Assembly (NCBI RefSeq): GCF_000202835.1
Contig: NC_015186.1
Location: 3,629,501-3,693,500, forward strand
Direction: 5' to 3'
DNA: 64,000 nt
Source: Acidiphilium multivorum AIU301
GTDB lineage: Bacteria > Pseudomonadota > Alphaproteobacteria > Acetobacterales > Acetobacteraceae
Shown here: piece by piece, positions 28,360 through 38,627 of the stretch
Layout: each line of letters opens with the position of its first letter
Position numbering within the stretch: position 1 is the first letter of the stretch
Notes under the pieces: model-generated
The model's input: the letters and a program-made list of their open reading frames with translations, nothing else
Told to the model about the DNA's origin: nothing
The model's database searches: none
Position numbers and translations under genes: made by a program

Positions 28360-29109
28360 TCATGCGGGATCCTCCTCGCGGTTGAAAAACGCGCGCACGC
28401 GCGGATGCGTGGCCGCGGCCTTGAGCTCGCGCGGCACGCCAAGCGCGATCATGCCGCGCGCCTCGCGATCGAGCATCAGGCAGCGGTCGGCGATCGCGAA
28501 GATCGAGGCGAGCTCGTGGGTGATCACGACGAAGGTGCAGCCGAGGGCAGCGCGCAGGTCGAGGATCAGCCGGTCGAGCCCGGCGCCCGTTATCGGGTCG
28601 AGCCCGGCGGAAGGCTCGTCGAGAAACAGGATCGGCGGGTCGAGCGCCAGCGCGCGGGCGATCGCGGCGCGCTTGGCCATGCCGCCGGAAATCTCCGCCG
28701 GCAGCCGGTTCGCCGCTTCCGCGAGGCCGACCAGCGCGAGCTTCACCCGCGCGATCTCGGCGCGGGCGGCGGAAGGCAGGTCGGTGAAGACGGTGAGCGG
28801 GAGCATCACGTTCTCCAGCAGGGTCATCGAGCCGAACAGCGCGCCGGACTGGAACATCACCCCGATCTCGCGGCGGACCGCCTCGACCTCGGCCACCGTG
28901 TCGTGCCCGGCAACGGTGATCCGCCCCTCGGTGGGGCGGAGCAGCCCGATCATCTGCTTGAACAGCGTTGACTTGCCGCAACCCGAGCCGCCGAGCACGA
29001 CGAACACCTCGCCGCGCGCGACCTCGAAACTCACGTCCTGGAAGATCACCCGCGCATCGAAGCTCTGCGCGACGGCTTCGACGCGAATGGCGGAGGGCTC
29101 GCCGTTCAC
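28360..29109 (-). CDS. mlaF: ABC transporter ATP-binding protein (MlaF-like)
   Basis: 249 aa. Walker A GGSGCGKST, Q-loop in MFQSGALFGSMT (typical of MCE-linked ATPases), an ISGGMAKRAAIARAL signature that replaces the usual LSGGQ as in MlaF, Walker B ILFLDEPSAGLDP, and H-loop VITHELASI. Energises the STAS-MlaE permease encoded upstream (4-nt overlap). Role: phospholipid transport for outer-membrane asymmetry. Confidence 0.93.
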   Translation of the reverse strand: MNGEPSAIRVEAVAQSFDARVIFQDVSFEVARGEVFVVLGGSGCGKSTLFKQMIGLLRPTEGRITVAGHDTVAEVEAVRREIGVMFQSGALFGSMTLLENVMLPLTVFTDLPSAARAEIARVKLALVGLAEAANRLPAEISGGMAKRAAIARALALDPPILFLDEPSAGLDPITGAGLDRLILDLRAALGCTFVVITHELASIFAIADRCLMLDREARGMIALGVPRELKAAATHPRVRAFFNREEDPA

Positions 29110-30194
29110 TGGCCAAGCCTGTAGAGGACCACCGCGAACAGTCCGTCGATCAGGATGGTCGCGACGATGCCGCCCACCACCGCCGAGGTCGCGGCCTCGC
29201 CCACCGCGCGCGGCCCGCCGCCGGCGGTCAGCCCGGCGCGGCAGCCGATCAGCCCGACCGCGGCACCGAAGACGACCGATTTCATCAGCCCGAGCAGCAC
29301 GTCGTGCGGGCTAGCCGCCATCTGCATCTGCGCGACGATCGCCGAGGGCGGAAAGCCGAGAATGCCCATCACGAAGCCCATGCCGAGCACGCCGGAAACG
29401 TCGATCCCGAGGGCGAGGGCCGGCATCACCAGCATCGCCGCCGCCATTCGGGGGATGACGAGCATGGTGCCGGGGTCGATTCCCATCGTCGTCAGTGCCG
29501 CGACTTCCTCGTTGACCATCATCGTGCCGAGTTCGGCGGCGAAGGCCGAGCCGGTGCGCCCGGCGAGGATGACGGCGGCGAGCAGCGGGCCGAGCTCGCG
29601 GAACAGCGACAGCGAGACCAGGGCGGCGACGTAGATGTCGGCGCCGAACTGGCGCATCGGGATCGCCGACTGGAAGGCGAGGATCATGCCGATGAGAAAG
29701 CCGAGCATGATCACCAGCGGCAGCGCCTGCGCGCCGGCGCGCTCGGCGATGCGGAAGAAATTGCCGCCGCGCAGGAAGCGCCGCCGGGCCGGCAGGCCGG
29801 TCGTGGCGAGGATGGTCTCGCCGAAGAAGGCGATGCGCACGCCCAGCGTCCGCAGCGGCCCGGGGCCTCGCACCGTGCGCGGCGGCGGCGGCGGCGCGCC
29901 GGTCTCGGGCAGGGCGGCGCGCAGCCGGGCGATCAGGCCCTCGGCCGCCGGCGTCAGCCCCTGCCAGCGGGTTTCCCCGTCATGGCCGCGTTCGAGGGCG
30001 AGCAGCAGCGCCGCGCCCGAGGTGTCGATCCGCGCCGCGCGCGAGAGGTCGAGCGTCATCACCCCCTGCGCCGCGCGGGCGACGGCGATGGCGCGCGGCC
30101 AGGCCTCGGTCAGCGCGGCGGCGGTGAGCGGCCCGGTCAGGGCGATCACCGGCCCGTCCGCGCCGCCCGCGATCTCGACCGCGGCCTCGCTCAT
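29106..30194 (-). CDS. mlaE: MlaE-family permease with N-terminal STAS domain
   Basis: 362 aa fusion. Residues 1-~95 form a STAS/anti-sigma-antagonist-like domain (VMTLDLSRAARIDTSGAALLLAL), equivalent to the separate MlaB protein of E. coli. Residues ~110-362 are a five-helix MlaE permease with FFRIAERAGAQALP, ELGPLLAAVILAGRTGSAFAAELGTM and NEEVAALTTMGIDP. Thus MlaB and MlaE functions are fused. Stop and start codons overlap those of the neighbours (terC before, mlaF after), giving a tight operon. Confidence 0.92.
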   Translation of the reverse strand: MSEAAVEIAGGADGPVIALTGPLTAAALTEAWPRAIAVARAAQGVMTLDLSRAARIDTSGAALLLALERGHDGETRWQGLTPAAEGLIARLRAALPETGAPPPPPRTVRGPGPLRTLGVRIAFFGETILATTGLPARRRFLRGGNFFRIAERAGAQALPLVIMLGFLIGMILAFQSAIPMRQFGADIYVAALVSLSLFRELGPLLAAVILAGRTGSAFAAELGTMMVNEEVAALTTMGIDPGTMLVIPRMAAAMLVMPALALGIDVSGVLGMGFVMGILGFPPSAIVAQMQMAASPHDVLLGLMKSVVFGAAVGLIGCRAGLTAGGGPRAVGEAATSAVVGGIVATILIDGLFAVVLYRLGQ

Positions 30195-30802
30195 CCGAAC
30201 CAGGCCGGAAGGTGCCAGCCCAGACGCGCCGCTACCTGAAGGATGCCGCCATGGATCATCTCAAGCGCTACATATAGGACGATCGCGAGCCCGACCCAGA
30301 CCAGCCAGCGCCGTTTCGTGAGCAGGCGCGCGACGAGGTTGGCGGCGATGCCCATCAGCACCACCGAAACCAGCAGGCCGGCGGCAAGCAGGGCGGGGTG
30401 GTCGCGCGCCGCCCCCGCGACCGCCAGCACGTTGTCGAGGCTCATCGAGATATCGGCGATGATGATCCGCAGCGCCGCGTCGCGCAGCTTGCCGGGGGCT
30501 TCTCCCGCTGCCTCCTCCGGCTGGTGGTTGAACTCCCGCCAGGATTTCCAGACCACGTAGAGCAGCAGGATGCCGCCCGCGAGCGTCAGCCCGATGATCG
30601 CCAGCAGCCGGAGCGCGACCAGCGCGAGGGCGATGCGGATCACGGTGGCCGCCGCGACGCCGATCAGGATCGCCTGTTTCTGCTGCGCCTTGGGCAGCCG
30701 CGCCACGGCGAGACCGATGACGATCGCGTTGTCGCCCGCGAGGACGAGGTCGATCATCAGGACCTGCGCGAGCACCAGCGCATCGGCGAGCATGAATTCC
30801 AT
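30191..30802 (-). CDS. TerC-family (YjbE-type) integral membrane protein
   Basis: 203 aa, seven or so membrane helices. The TerC hallmarks are present: VLAGDNAIVIGLAV with the first acidic metal-site residues and ISMSLDNVLAVAG with the second. Members are implicated in metal (Mn, perhaps Ca) export and in metallation of exported proteins. An in-frame ATG at 30829 would add nine residues; 30802 matches the family start better. First gene of the mla-type operon (4-nt overlap with mlaE); the functional link to lipid transport is unknown. Confidence 0.85.
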   Translation of the reverse strand: MEFMLADALVLAQVLMIDLVLAGDNAIVIGLAVARLPKAQQKQAILIGVAAATVIRIALALVALRLLAIIGLTLAGGILLLYVVWKSWREFNHQPEEAAGEAPGKLRDAALRIIIADISMSLDNVLAVAGAARDHPALLAAGLLVSVVLMGIAANLVARLLTKRRWLVWVGLAIVLYVALEMIHGGILQVAARLGWHLPAWFG

Positions 30803-30900
30803 TGCATCGGGTTCGCGGAGCCGGCCCATCTTGTCAACCGGACCGCCCCGGCCCAAAACGGCGCCGCGCCGCCTGCCGGCCTGGAAGATGGGAGAATTCG

Positions 30901-32238
30901 ATGGTTCCGCGTTACGCCCGCCCGCAGATGGTCGCGATCTGGCAGGACTTGAACCGCTACCGGATCTGGTTCGAGATCGAGGCGCTGGCCGCCGAGGCGA
31001 TGGCCGCCACCGGCGACGTGCCGGCCGAGGCCGCCCGCGCCATCCGCGAGAAGGGCGGCGCGCGGATCGCCGCGATGACCGAGGCCGATGTCGAGCGTAT
31101 CGCCGAGATCGAGCGCGAGACGCGGCACGACGTGATCGCCTTCCTCACCTGGCTGGCCGAGGGAATCGGGCCGGACTCGCGCTTCGTCCATCTCGGCATG
31201 ACCTCGTCGGACGTGCTGGATACCTGCCTCGCCGTGCAGCTCACCCAGGCGAGCGATCTTTTGCTGGAGGGGATCGACGCGGTGATGGCGGCGCTCAAGC
31301 GCCGGGCGATCGAGCACAAGCTCACGCCGACCATCGGCCGCAGCCACGGCATCCATGCCGAGCCGACCAGCTTCGGCCTCAAGCTCGCCGGTCACTACGC
31401 CGAATTCGCCCGCAACCGCGCCCGCCTGCTCGCCGCGCGCGAGGAGATCGCCACCTGCGCGATTTCCGGCGCGGTCGGCACCTTCGCGCATCTCGACCCC
31501 GCGATCGAGGCGCATGTGGCGCAGAAGCTCGGCCTGCGGCCCGAGCCGGTCTCGACCCAGGTGATCCCGCGCGACCGCCACGCCGCCTTCTTCGCCGCCC
31601 TCGGCGTGATCGCCTCCGGGATCGAGCGGCTGGCGACCGAGGTGCGCCACCTGCAACGCAGCGAGGTGCGCGAGGCCGAGGAATTCTTCCACCCCGGGCA
31701 GAAGGGCTCGTCGGCGATGCCGCACAAGCGCAACCCGGTGCTGTCGGAAAACCTCACCGGCCTTGCCCGCATCGTGCGCGGCTACGTGGTGCCGGCGATG
31801 GAGAACGTCGCCCTCTGGCATGAGCGCGACATCAGCCACTCCTCGGTCGAGCGGGTGATCGGGCCGGATGCGACGATCACGCTCGATTTCGCCCTGCACC
31901 GGCTGGCCGGCATGATCGAGAAGCTGACGGTCTATCCGGAGCGGATGGCCGAAAATATCGAATCGCTCGGCGGCGTCGTGCATTCGGGCGAGGTGCTGCT
32001 GCTGCTCGCCCGCGCCGGCATCTCCCGCGAGGATGCCTACCGGATCATCCAGCGCAACGCGATGGCGACCTGGACCGCGCTCGGCAAGCCGGATTTCCGC
32101 CGCTTCCGCGACCATCTGCTGGCCGACCCGGACGTGGCCGGCCGGATCAGCCCGGAGGCGATCGACGCGGCGATGGACCCGCGCCTGCATCTCGCCCGGG
32201 TCGATTCCATTCTCGACCGGGTGTTCGGCTCGCACTGA
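30901..32238 (+). CDS. purB: Adenylosuccinate lyase
   Basis: 445 aa fumarase/aspartase-superfamily enzyme acting twice in purine synthesis (SAICAR to AICAR, adenylosuccinate to AMP). The opening PRYARPQMVAIWQDLNRYRIWFEIE is typical of bacterial PurB, and the superfamily signature is GSSAMPHKRNPVLSEN. TSSDVLDTCL and GRSHGIHAEPTSFG contain the catalytic histidine/serine environment. GGGAGA precedes the ATG at 30901. Divergent from the terC-mla operon. Confidence 0.96.
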   Translation: MVPRYARPQMVAIWQDLNRYRIWFEIEALAAEAMAATGDVPAEAARAIREKGGARIAAMTEADVERIAEIERETRHDVIAFLTWLAEGIGPDSRFVHLGMTSSDVLDTCLAVQLTQASDLLLEGIDAVMAALKRRAIEHKLTPTIGRSHGIHAEPTSFGLKLAGHYAEFARNRARLLAAREEIATCAISGAVGTFAHLDPAIEAHVAQKLGLRPEPVSTQVIPRDRHAAFFAALGVIASGIERLATEVRHLQRSEVREAEEFFHPGQKGSSAMPHKRNPVLSENLTGLARIVRGYVVPAMENVALWHERDISHSSVERVIGPDATITLDFALHRLAGMIEKLTVYPERMAENIESLGGVVHSGEVLLLLARAGISREDAYRIIQRNAMATWTALGKPDFRRFRDHLLADPDVAGRISPEAIDAAMDPRLHLARVDSILDRVFGSH

Positions 32239-32251
32239 CCGGCGGCGCGCG

Positions 32252-32971
32252 ATGTGCTCGCTGATCCTGTCGTTCCTGCCGGGCGATGCCTGGCCGGTCG
32301 TGATCGGCGCCAATCGCGACGAGATGCTGGCGCGGCCGTGGGACCCGCCGGCCGCGCACTGGCCGGAGCGTCCCGGCGTGATCGCCGGGCGCGACCGCAC
32401 CGCCGGCGGCACCTGGCTCGGCCTGAACCGCCACGGCGTGGTCGCCGCCCTGCTCAACCGCACCGGCAGCCTCGGCCCCACGCCGGGCAAGGCGAGCCGG
32501 GGCGCGCTGCCGCTGATGGCACTGGAGGAGCGCTCGGCGGCGGCGGCGGCGGCGCGGCTCGCCCGGCTGGATGCCGGGCGCTACCGCAGCTTCAACCTGC
32601 TCGTCGCCGATGCCGCCGGCGGATACGTCCTGCGCGGGTTGGAACGCGGCGCGCCGGAGACGATGCGGCTCGACCCCGGCATCACCATGATCACCGCGCA
32701 CGACCCGAACGATCCGGACAGCCCGCGCATTGCCCGCTATCGCGGTGCGTTCGAGGCTGCCCCCCGCCCCGATCCCGCCGCCGATGCGTGGACCGCCTGG
32801 CGGGCGCTGCTGGCGGATCGCGCCCCGCCCGCCGACACTGCGCTCAATGTCGGCCCGCGTGGCGGGTTCGGCACCGTGTCCTCGGCGCTGATCGGTCTCG
32901 GCGGCGAACGCGCGCGCTTCCTTTTTGCTCCCGGTCCGCCTGACCGGACCGATTTCGCGTCGGTCATCTGA
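32252..32971 (+). CDS. NRDE-family protein (TANGO2-like)
   Basis: 239 aa. Begins MCSLILSF, giving the N-terminal nucleophile-type Cys2 typical of this family, then the name-giving NRDE in IGANRDEMLARP, and GGTWLGLNRHGVVAALLNR. The family is related to Ntn hydrolases and to human TANGO2; biochemical function remains unsettled, with heme or lipid handling proposed. The gene starts 13 nt after purB and is probably co-transcribed. Confidence 0.88.
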   Translation: MCSLILSFLPGDAWPVVIGANRDEMLARPWDPPAAHWPERPGVIAGRDRTAGGTWLGLNRHGVVAALLNRTGSLGPTPGKASRGALPLMALEERSAAAAAARLARLDAGRYRSFNLLVADAAGGYVLRGLERGAPETMRLDPGITMITAHDPNDPDSPRIARYRGAFEAAPRPDPAADAWTAWRALLADRAPPADTALNVGPRGGFGTVSSALIGLGGERARFLFAPGPPDRTDFASVI

Positions 32972-33037
32972 GGCTGGTTAAGCCGCGGATGGGCCGGCAC
33001 AGGGCCGGCCCTGCAACAATCGGGCTGGTGGCTCTGC

Positions 33038-34531
<1,494 letters not shown>

Positions 34532-34632
34532 GGCGTATCCCCGTTTTCCGTTGCGTCATAATGTTCCGTGTCGGCGCGGCTGCGCAAGGGGCGGTCTTGC
34601 GCGCGGGCGGCGCCGGAGGCCATCATGCCGGC

Positions 34633-35889
34633 ATGACGCAAGGCACGAATTACCGGATCGATGGCGCCCGCCTCTGGCGCGCGCTGATGGACATGGCCGA
34701 GATCGGCGCGACGCCGAAAGGCGGGGTCAACCGCGTGACGCTGACCGAGGTGGACCGCGCGGGACGCGCCCGTTTCGCCGAATGGTGCGCCGCCGCCGGG
34801 CTCAGCCTGCGCACCGACACGATGGGCAACATGTTCGCCCGCCGCGAAGGGCGCGATCCGAACCGCTTGCCGGTGATGTTCGGCTCGCATCTCGACAGCC
34901 AGCCTACCGGCGGCAAGTTCGACGGCGCGCTCGGCGTTCTTGCCGGGCTCGAGGTGATGCGCACGCTCGATGAGCTCGGCATCGTCACCGAGGCGCCCCT
35001 CGAGCTGGTCAACTGGACCGATGAGGAAGGCTGCCGCTTCGGCCGCGCGATGATGGGCAGCGCGGTCTGGGCCGGCGTGCAGCCCGAGGCGGCGATCCGT
35101 GCCCTGCGCGACGCTTCGGGCGTGACCGTCGCCGAGGCACTGGCCGCGATCGGCGCCGAGGGAGCGGAACCAGCGACCCATCGCCCGGCCGATGCGTTCT
35201 TCGAACTGCACATCGAACAGGGGCCGCTGCTCGAGGCGGGAGGCGAGGCGGTCGGCATCGTCACCGGCGCGCAGGCGCAGGTCTGGTTCGATATCGTGCT
35301 GACCGGCCGCGACTCCCATGCCGGCACCACGCCGCCCGCCGCCCGGCGGGATGCGCTGGCCGGAGCCGCGGAGATCGTTCTCCTGGTCGAGCGGCTGATG
35401 CGCGAATGCGGTGAGTTGGGGCGCGGCACGGTCGGGCGGCTGAGCGTTCATCCCAACTCGCCCAACGTGGTTCCCGGCGAGGTGCGTTTCGCCGCCGAGT
35501 TCCGCAACCCGTCGGATGCCGAGATCGCCCGCCTCGCGCGGGAATTCCCCGAACAGGCGGCGGCGCTCGCCGCGGCACGCGGGCTCGGGATCGTGGTGAC
35601 CCCGGTTTTCCGCGTCGAGGCGACGCCGTTCGACGCCGCCTGCGTCGATCTCGTCCGCGAGGCCTGCCGGCGGCGCGGGCTGGCGGCGCGGGAGATGGTC
35701 TCCGGGGCGGGGCACGATGCCGTGCATATCGCCCGCGTGGTGCCGAGCGCCATGATCTTCACGCCCTGCAAGGACGGGCTGTCGCACAACGAGGCGGAAT
35801 CGATCACCGAGGATCAGGCGGAGACCGGCGCGCAGATCCTGTTCGACGTGGTTCTGGCCCGCGCCAACCGCCCGCTCACGGCCGCTTGA
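34633..35889 (+). CDS. Zn-dependent hydantoinase/carbamoylase-family amidohydrolase (M20)
   Basis: 418 aa. Binuclear-metal M20 motifs are visible: MFGSHLDSQPTGGKFDGALGV (His and bridging Asp), TDEEGCRFG (Glu), the HIEQGPLLE motif, and C-terminal GAGHDAVHIARV. The family contains N-carbamoyl-L-amino-acid hydrolase, allantoate amidohydrolase and beta-ureidopropionase. Start placed at ATG 34633. Divergent, 101 nt from mmsA, which favours beta-ureidopropionase, but sequence alone does not settle the substrate. Confidence 0.88.
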   Translation: MTQGTNYRIDGARLWRALMDMAEIGATPKGGVNRVTLTEVDRAGRARFAEWCAAAGLSLRTDTMGNMFARREGRDPNRLPVMFGSHLDSQPTGGKFDGALGVLAGLEVMRTLDELGIVTEAPLELVNWTDEEGCRFGRAMMGSAVWAGVQPEAAIRALRDASGVTVAEALAAIGAEGAEPATHRPADAFFELHIEQGPLLEAGGEAVGIVTGAQAQVWFDIVLTGRDSHAGTTPPAARRDALAGAAEIVLLVERLMRECGELGRGTVGRLSVHPNSPNVVPGEVRFAAEFRNPSDAEIARLAREFPEQAAALAAARGLGIVVTPVFRVEATPFDAACVDLVREACRRRGLAAREMVSGAGHDAVHIARVVPSAMIFTPCKDGLSHNEAESITEDQAETGAQILFDVVLARANRPLTAA

Positions 35890-35899
35890 TCGAGGTCAA
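35886..35899. promoter_or_regulatory. FNR/FixK-type binding site upstream of the Spy-like gene
   Basis: TTGAT-CGAG-GTCAA fits TTGAY-N4-RTCAA exactly. It begins in the last codons of the upstream amidohydrolase gene (the TGA stop is part of the first half-site) and is centred about 88 nt before the Spy-like ATG. Same architecture as the boxes at 5331 and 42115. Confidence 0.55.
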
Positions 35900-35980
35900 C
35901 GACCGCAAATCATCTTGCTCCTAGCCTGTTCGCGTTGATGGACGCCGTTGGCGTCCCGCATCCGATGAAGGAGCATGTCC

Positions 35981-36586
35981 ATGTTCAAGGTATGGAAGAC
36001 CATGGCCGCCGCAGGCCTGCTGGCGGCGGGCACGGCGATGGCCGTGGCGCAGGGGCCCGGCGCTGGTCCGGGCGCCGGTTACGGCCCCGGAGGCGGCTAC
36101 GGACCCGGCATGATGCAGGGCTACGGCTGGGCGCGCGGCGGTTTGAGCGGCAAGGCCGGGCGGCAGTTCGCCGGCGCAAGGCTCGACGTGCTGCGCGAGA
36201 CGCTCAAGATCACCGATGGCCAGCGCCCCGCCTGGGATGCCTACGCCAAGGCCGTGACCGACGCGCAGCAGAACGTGTGGAACGGCGTGCGGGGGGTGAT
36301 GCGGCCAGGCATGATGTGGTCGCTCTCGCCGGACCAGCGCCTTGCCTTGATGCAACAGATGTTCGACCTGCGGAAGAAGGCTTATGAAAGAGAGCAGGCG
36401 GCCGCGAAGGCGTTGTTGCCGCATCTGACCGACTATCAGAAAGGCCAGGCCAGCGTGCTGCTGCCGGGGCTTTCGAACATCGGCTACGGCTTCGGCATGG
36501 GGTATGGCCATCCCGGCTTCGGCGGTGGCGGTTGGGGCATGATGGGCGGCTATGGCGGGTATGGTCCCGGCATGATGGGGTATTGA
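35981..36586 (+). CDS. Spy/CpxP-like periplasmic protein with Gly-rich ends
   Basis: 201 aa with signal peptide (TMAAAGLLAAGTAMAVAQ). A helical core of ~110 residues contains LRETLKITDGQRPAWDAYAKAV and LSPDQRLALMQQMFDLRKKAYERE, the LTxxQ-like hairpin seen in Spy/CpxP proteins. The core is flanked by Gly/Tyr/Met-rich stretches, GYGPGMM appearing both near residue 40 and at the C-terminus. Such proteins act as periplasmic chaperones or metal-stress sensors. GAAGGAG is 7 nt before the ATG at 35981 and only 1 nt before the ATG at 35975, so the later start is preferred. A perfect FNR/FixK-type box lies ~80 nt upstream. Confidence 0.8.
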   Translation: MFKVWKTMAAAGLLAAGTAMAVAQGPGAGPGAGYGPGGGYGPGMMQGYGWARGGLSGKAGRQFAGARLDVLRETLKITDGQRPAWDAYAKAVTDAQQNVWNGVRGVMRPGMMWSLSPDQRLALMQQMFDLRKKAYEREQAAAKALLPHLTDYQKGQASVLLPGLSNIGYGFGMGYGHPGFGGGGWGMMGGYGGYGPGMMGY

Positions 36587-36605
36587 CCTCCCGCAAACGG
36601 CGCAG

Positions 36606-36644
36606 CCGGTGAGCCGTCCGGACCCGGTCCGGGCGATTCACCGG
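36606..36644. terminator. Long hairpin between convergent genes, probable bidirectional terminator
   Basis: CCGGTGA ... TCACCGG encloses CCGGAC-ccg-GTCCGG, giving a nearly continuous stem of about 18 bp with a 3-nt loop. It sits in the 73-bp gap between the Spy-like gene (plus) and the flavin monooxygenase gene (minus). No U-tract is present on either side, so it may work by structure alone or protect 3' ends. Confidence 0.5.
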
Positions 36645-36659
36645 TGTGCCGGAGCCGGC

Positions 36660-38462
36660 TCAGCCCTTGTGGTAGACTTCCTGCAGCCCGTAGACCTTGC
36701 CGGCGATCCCTTCCATCCGCGCCTTGAGCTGCAGCGCGAGATAGAGCGAATAGTGGCGCGACTGGTGCAGGTTGCCGCCATGGAACCATAGCGCGTCCTG
36801 CTGCGTCGGCTTCCACATGTTGCGCAACTCGCCCTCCCACGGGCCGGGATCCTTCTTCGTGTCCGAGCCGAAGCCCCAGCACTTGCCGACCTTGTCCGCC
36901 ACCTCCTGCGAAATCAGCTGAGCGGCCCAGCCGTTCATCGAGCCGTATCCGGTTGCGTAGACGATCAGGTCCGCGGGCAATTCGCTGCCGTCGCTGAACA
37001 GGACGGAATGGGGCCGGATTTCCTTCACCGAGACGCCCGATTTCAGTTTGATGCTGCCATTGGCGATCAGCTCCGATGCGCCGACATCGATGTAATACCC
37101 GGAGCCGCGGCGCAGGTATTTCATGAACAGGCCCGATCCGTCCTCGCCGAAATCGAGCATGAAGCCGGCCTTCTCCAGCCGTTCGTAGAGGCTGGCGTCG
37201 CGCCGCTTCATCTCTGCATAGACCGGCTTCTGGAAGTCGGCCATGATCCGGTACGGGATCGAGGCGAAGATCAGGTCCGCCTTTTCCGTGGTGATGCCGT
37301 TCGCCAGCGCCTGTTCGGAATAGAGCCCGCCGAGAGCGAGATCCATCAGTGTTTCCGAGCGTGCGATATGCGTGGACGAGCGCTGGATCATCGTCACGTC
37401 CGCGCCGTGTTCCCAGAGATCGGCGCAGATGTCGTGCGCTGAGTTGTTCGAGCCGATGACGATGCATTTCCTGCCGCGCCAGGCCTCGCCGCCGGGATGC
37501 TTGCTGGAATGGTGCTGCTGGCCCCTGAACTCGTCCATGCCCGGATAGTCCGGCAGGTTCGGCACGCCGGACATGCCGGTGGCCAGCACGAGCTGTTTCG
37601 GCCGCAGCGTGACAGGCTGGCCCTCGCGCATCACCTCGACCACCCATTCGCCCGCCGTCTGGTCATAGCGCGCGGAGGTCGCCTCGGTGCGGGTCCAGTA
37701 GTTCAGCTCCATGATCTTGACGTAGCTTTCCAGCCAGTCGCCGATCTTGTCCTTGGGCGAGAAGACCGGCCAGTGATCCGGGAAGGGCAGGTACGGCAGA
37801 TGGTCGTACCACACCGGATCGTGCAGGCAGAGCGACTTGTAGCGCCGGCGCCAGGAATCGCCGGCGCGTTCGTTCTTCTCGATGATGATCGTCGGCACGC
37901 CGAGCCGGCGGAGCCGCGCGCCGAGGGCGATGCCGCCCTGGCCGCCGCCGATGATCAGGGCATAGGGCTGCTCGGTGTAGCCGAGGCTGGCGCGCTCGGC
38001 CTCGATCCGGTCGAGCCAGGAGCTGCGGTCGCGATGCACGCCGTGCTCGGCGCCCATCGGGCGCGTGCGGCCGTGCCGTTCCTCATGGCCTTTCAGTTCG
38101 GTCATGGTGGTCAGCAGCGTCCAGCACTTGCCGCCCTTCAGGCGCAGATGACCCCGCCCGCGCGCCACTGCCGTCTCGAAGGTGAACCAGCCCTCGGTCA
38201 CGCCGTCTGCCTCGGTCGCGATGTCGTCGATCGCGAAATGCCGTGGCTGCACCTCGCTCAGTTTCGCCTGAAGCATGTCGGCAATGCCGTCATGCCCTTC
38301 CATCGTCCTGATGTTCCAGGTGAAACTGACCAGATCCCGCCAGTAGCATTCGGTCCCGAACAGGGCGGCGACCTTGGCCGCATCGCCGCTGGCCAGGGCG
38401 GCCTCGAAATCGGCGAGCCAGCCGGAAACCGCGGTTGCAGCGGGTGAAACCATTGCGTCCAT
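36660..38462 (-). CDS. FAD-dependent monooxygenase (FMO-like) with N-terminal SnoaL/NTF2-like domain
   Basis: 600 aa. Residues 1-~135 look like an NTF2/SnoaL-type domain (GWLADFEAALASGDAAKVAALFG, YWRDLVSFTWNIRTMEGHDGI). From residue ~165 comes a flavin monooxygenase: the FAD loop IIGGGQGGIALGARL, an FxGxxxHxxxH-like segment FRGQQHHSSKH, a second Rossmann loop VIGSNNSAHDICADLW, and ATGYGSMNGW near the end. It would hydroxylate or Baeyer-Villiger-oxidise a small organic substrate with NAD(P)H. GGAGG is 7 nt before the ATG at 38462 (too close to the one at 38468). Substrate unknown. Confidence 0.87.
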   Translation of the reverse strand: MDAMVSPAATAVSGWLADFEAALASGDAAKVAALFGTECYWRDLVSFTWNIRTMEGHDGIADMLQAKLSEVQPRHFAIDDIATEADGVTEGWFTFETAVARGRGHLRLKGGKCWTLLTTMTELKGHEERHGRTRPMGAEHGVHRDRSSWLDRIEAERASLGYTEQPYALIIGGGQGGIALGARLRRLGVPTIIIEKNERAGDSWRRRYKSLCLHDPVWYDHLPYLPFPDHWPVFSPKDKIGDWLESYVKIMELNYWTRTEATSARYDQTAGEWVVEVMREGQPVTLRPKQLVLATGMSGVPNLPDYPGMDEFRGQQHHSSKHPGGEAWRGRKCIVIGSNNSAHDICADLWEHGADVTMIQRSSTHIARSETLMDLALGGLYSEQALANGITTEKADLIFASIPYRIMADFQKPVYAEMKRRDASLYERLEKAGFMLDFGEDGSGLFMKYLRRGSGYYIDVGASELIANGSIKLKSGVSVKEIRPHSVLFSDGSELPADLIVYATGYGSMNGWAAQLISQEVADKVGKCWGFGSDTKKDPGPWEGELRNMWKPTQQDALWFHGGNLHQSRHYSLYLALQLKARMEGIAGKVYGLQEVYHKG

Positions 38463-38627
38463 GGGCATTCCTCCATTCCGTTCCTGTTTTTGCCGATAAG
38501 AAACTGCTCCAGCCGGAGCGTCAATTAAGCTGTTCCCCCGGCGATGTTGCGCCTATGATCCACAACAGAACAGTTTTGCCTCGGCGGAACAGTTCTCCAT
38601 CAACAAACGGATTGGGAGGAACAGTCC

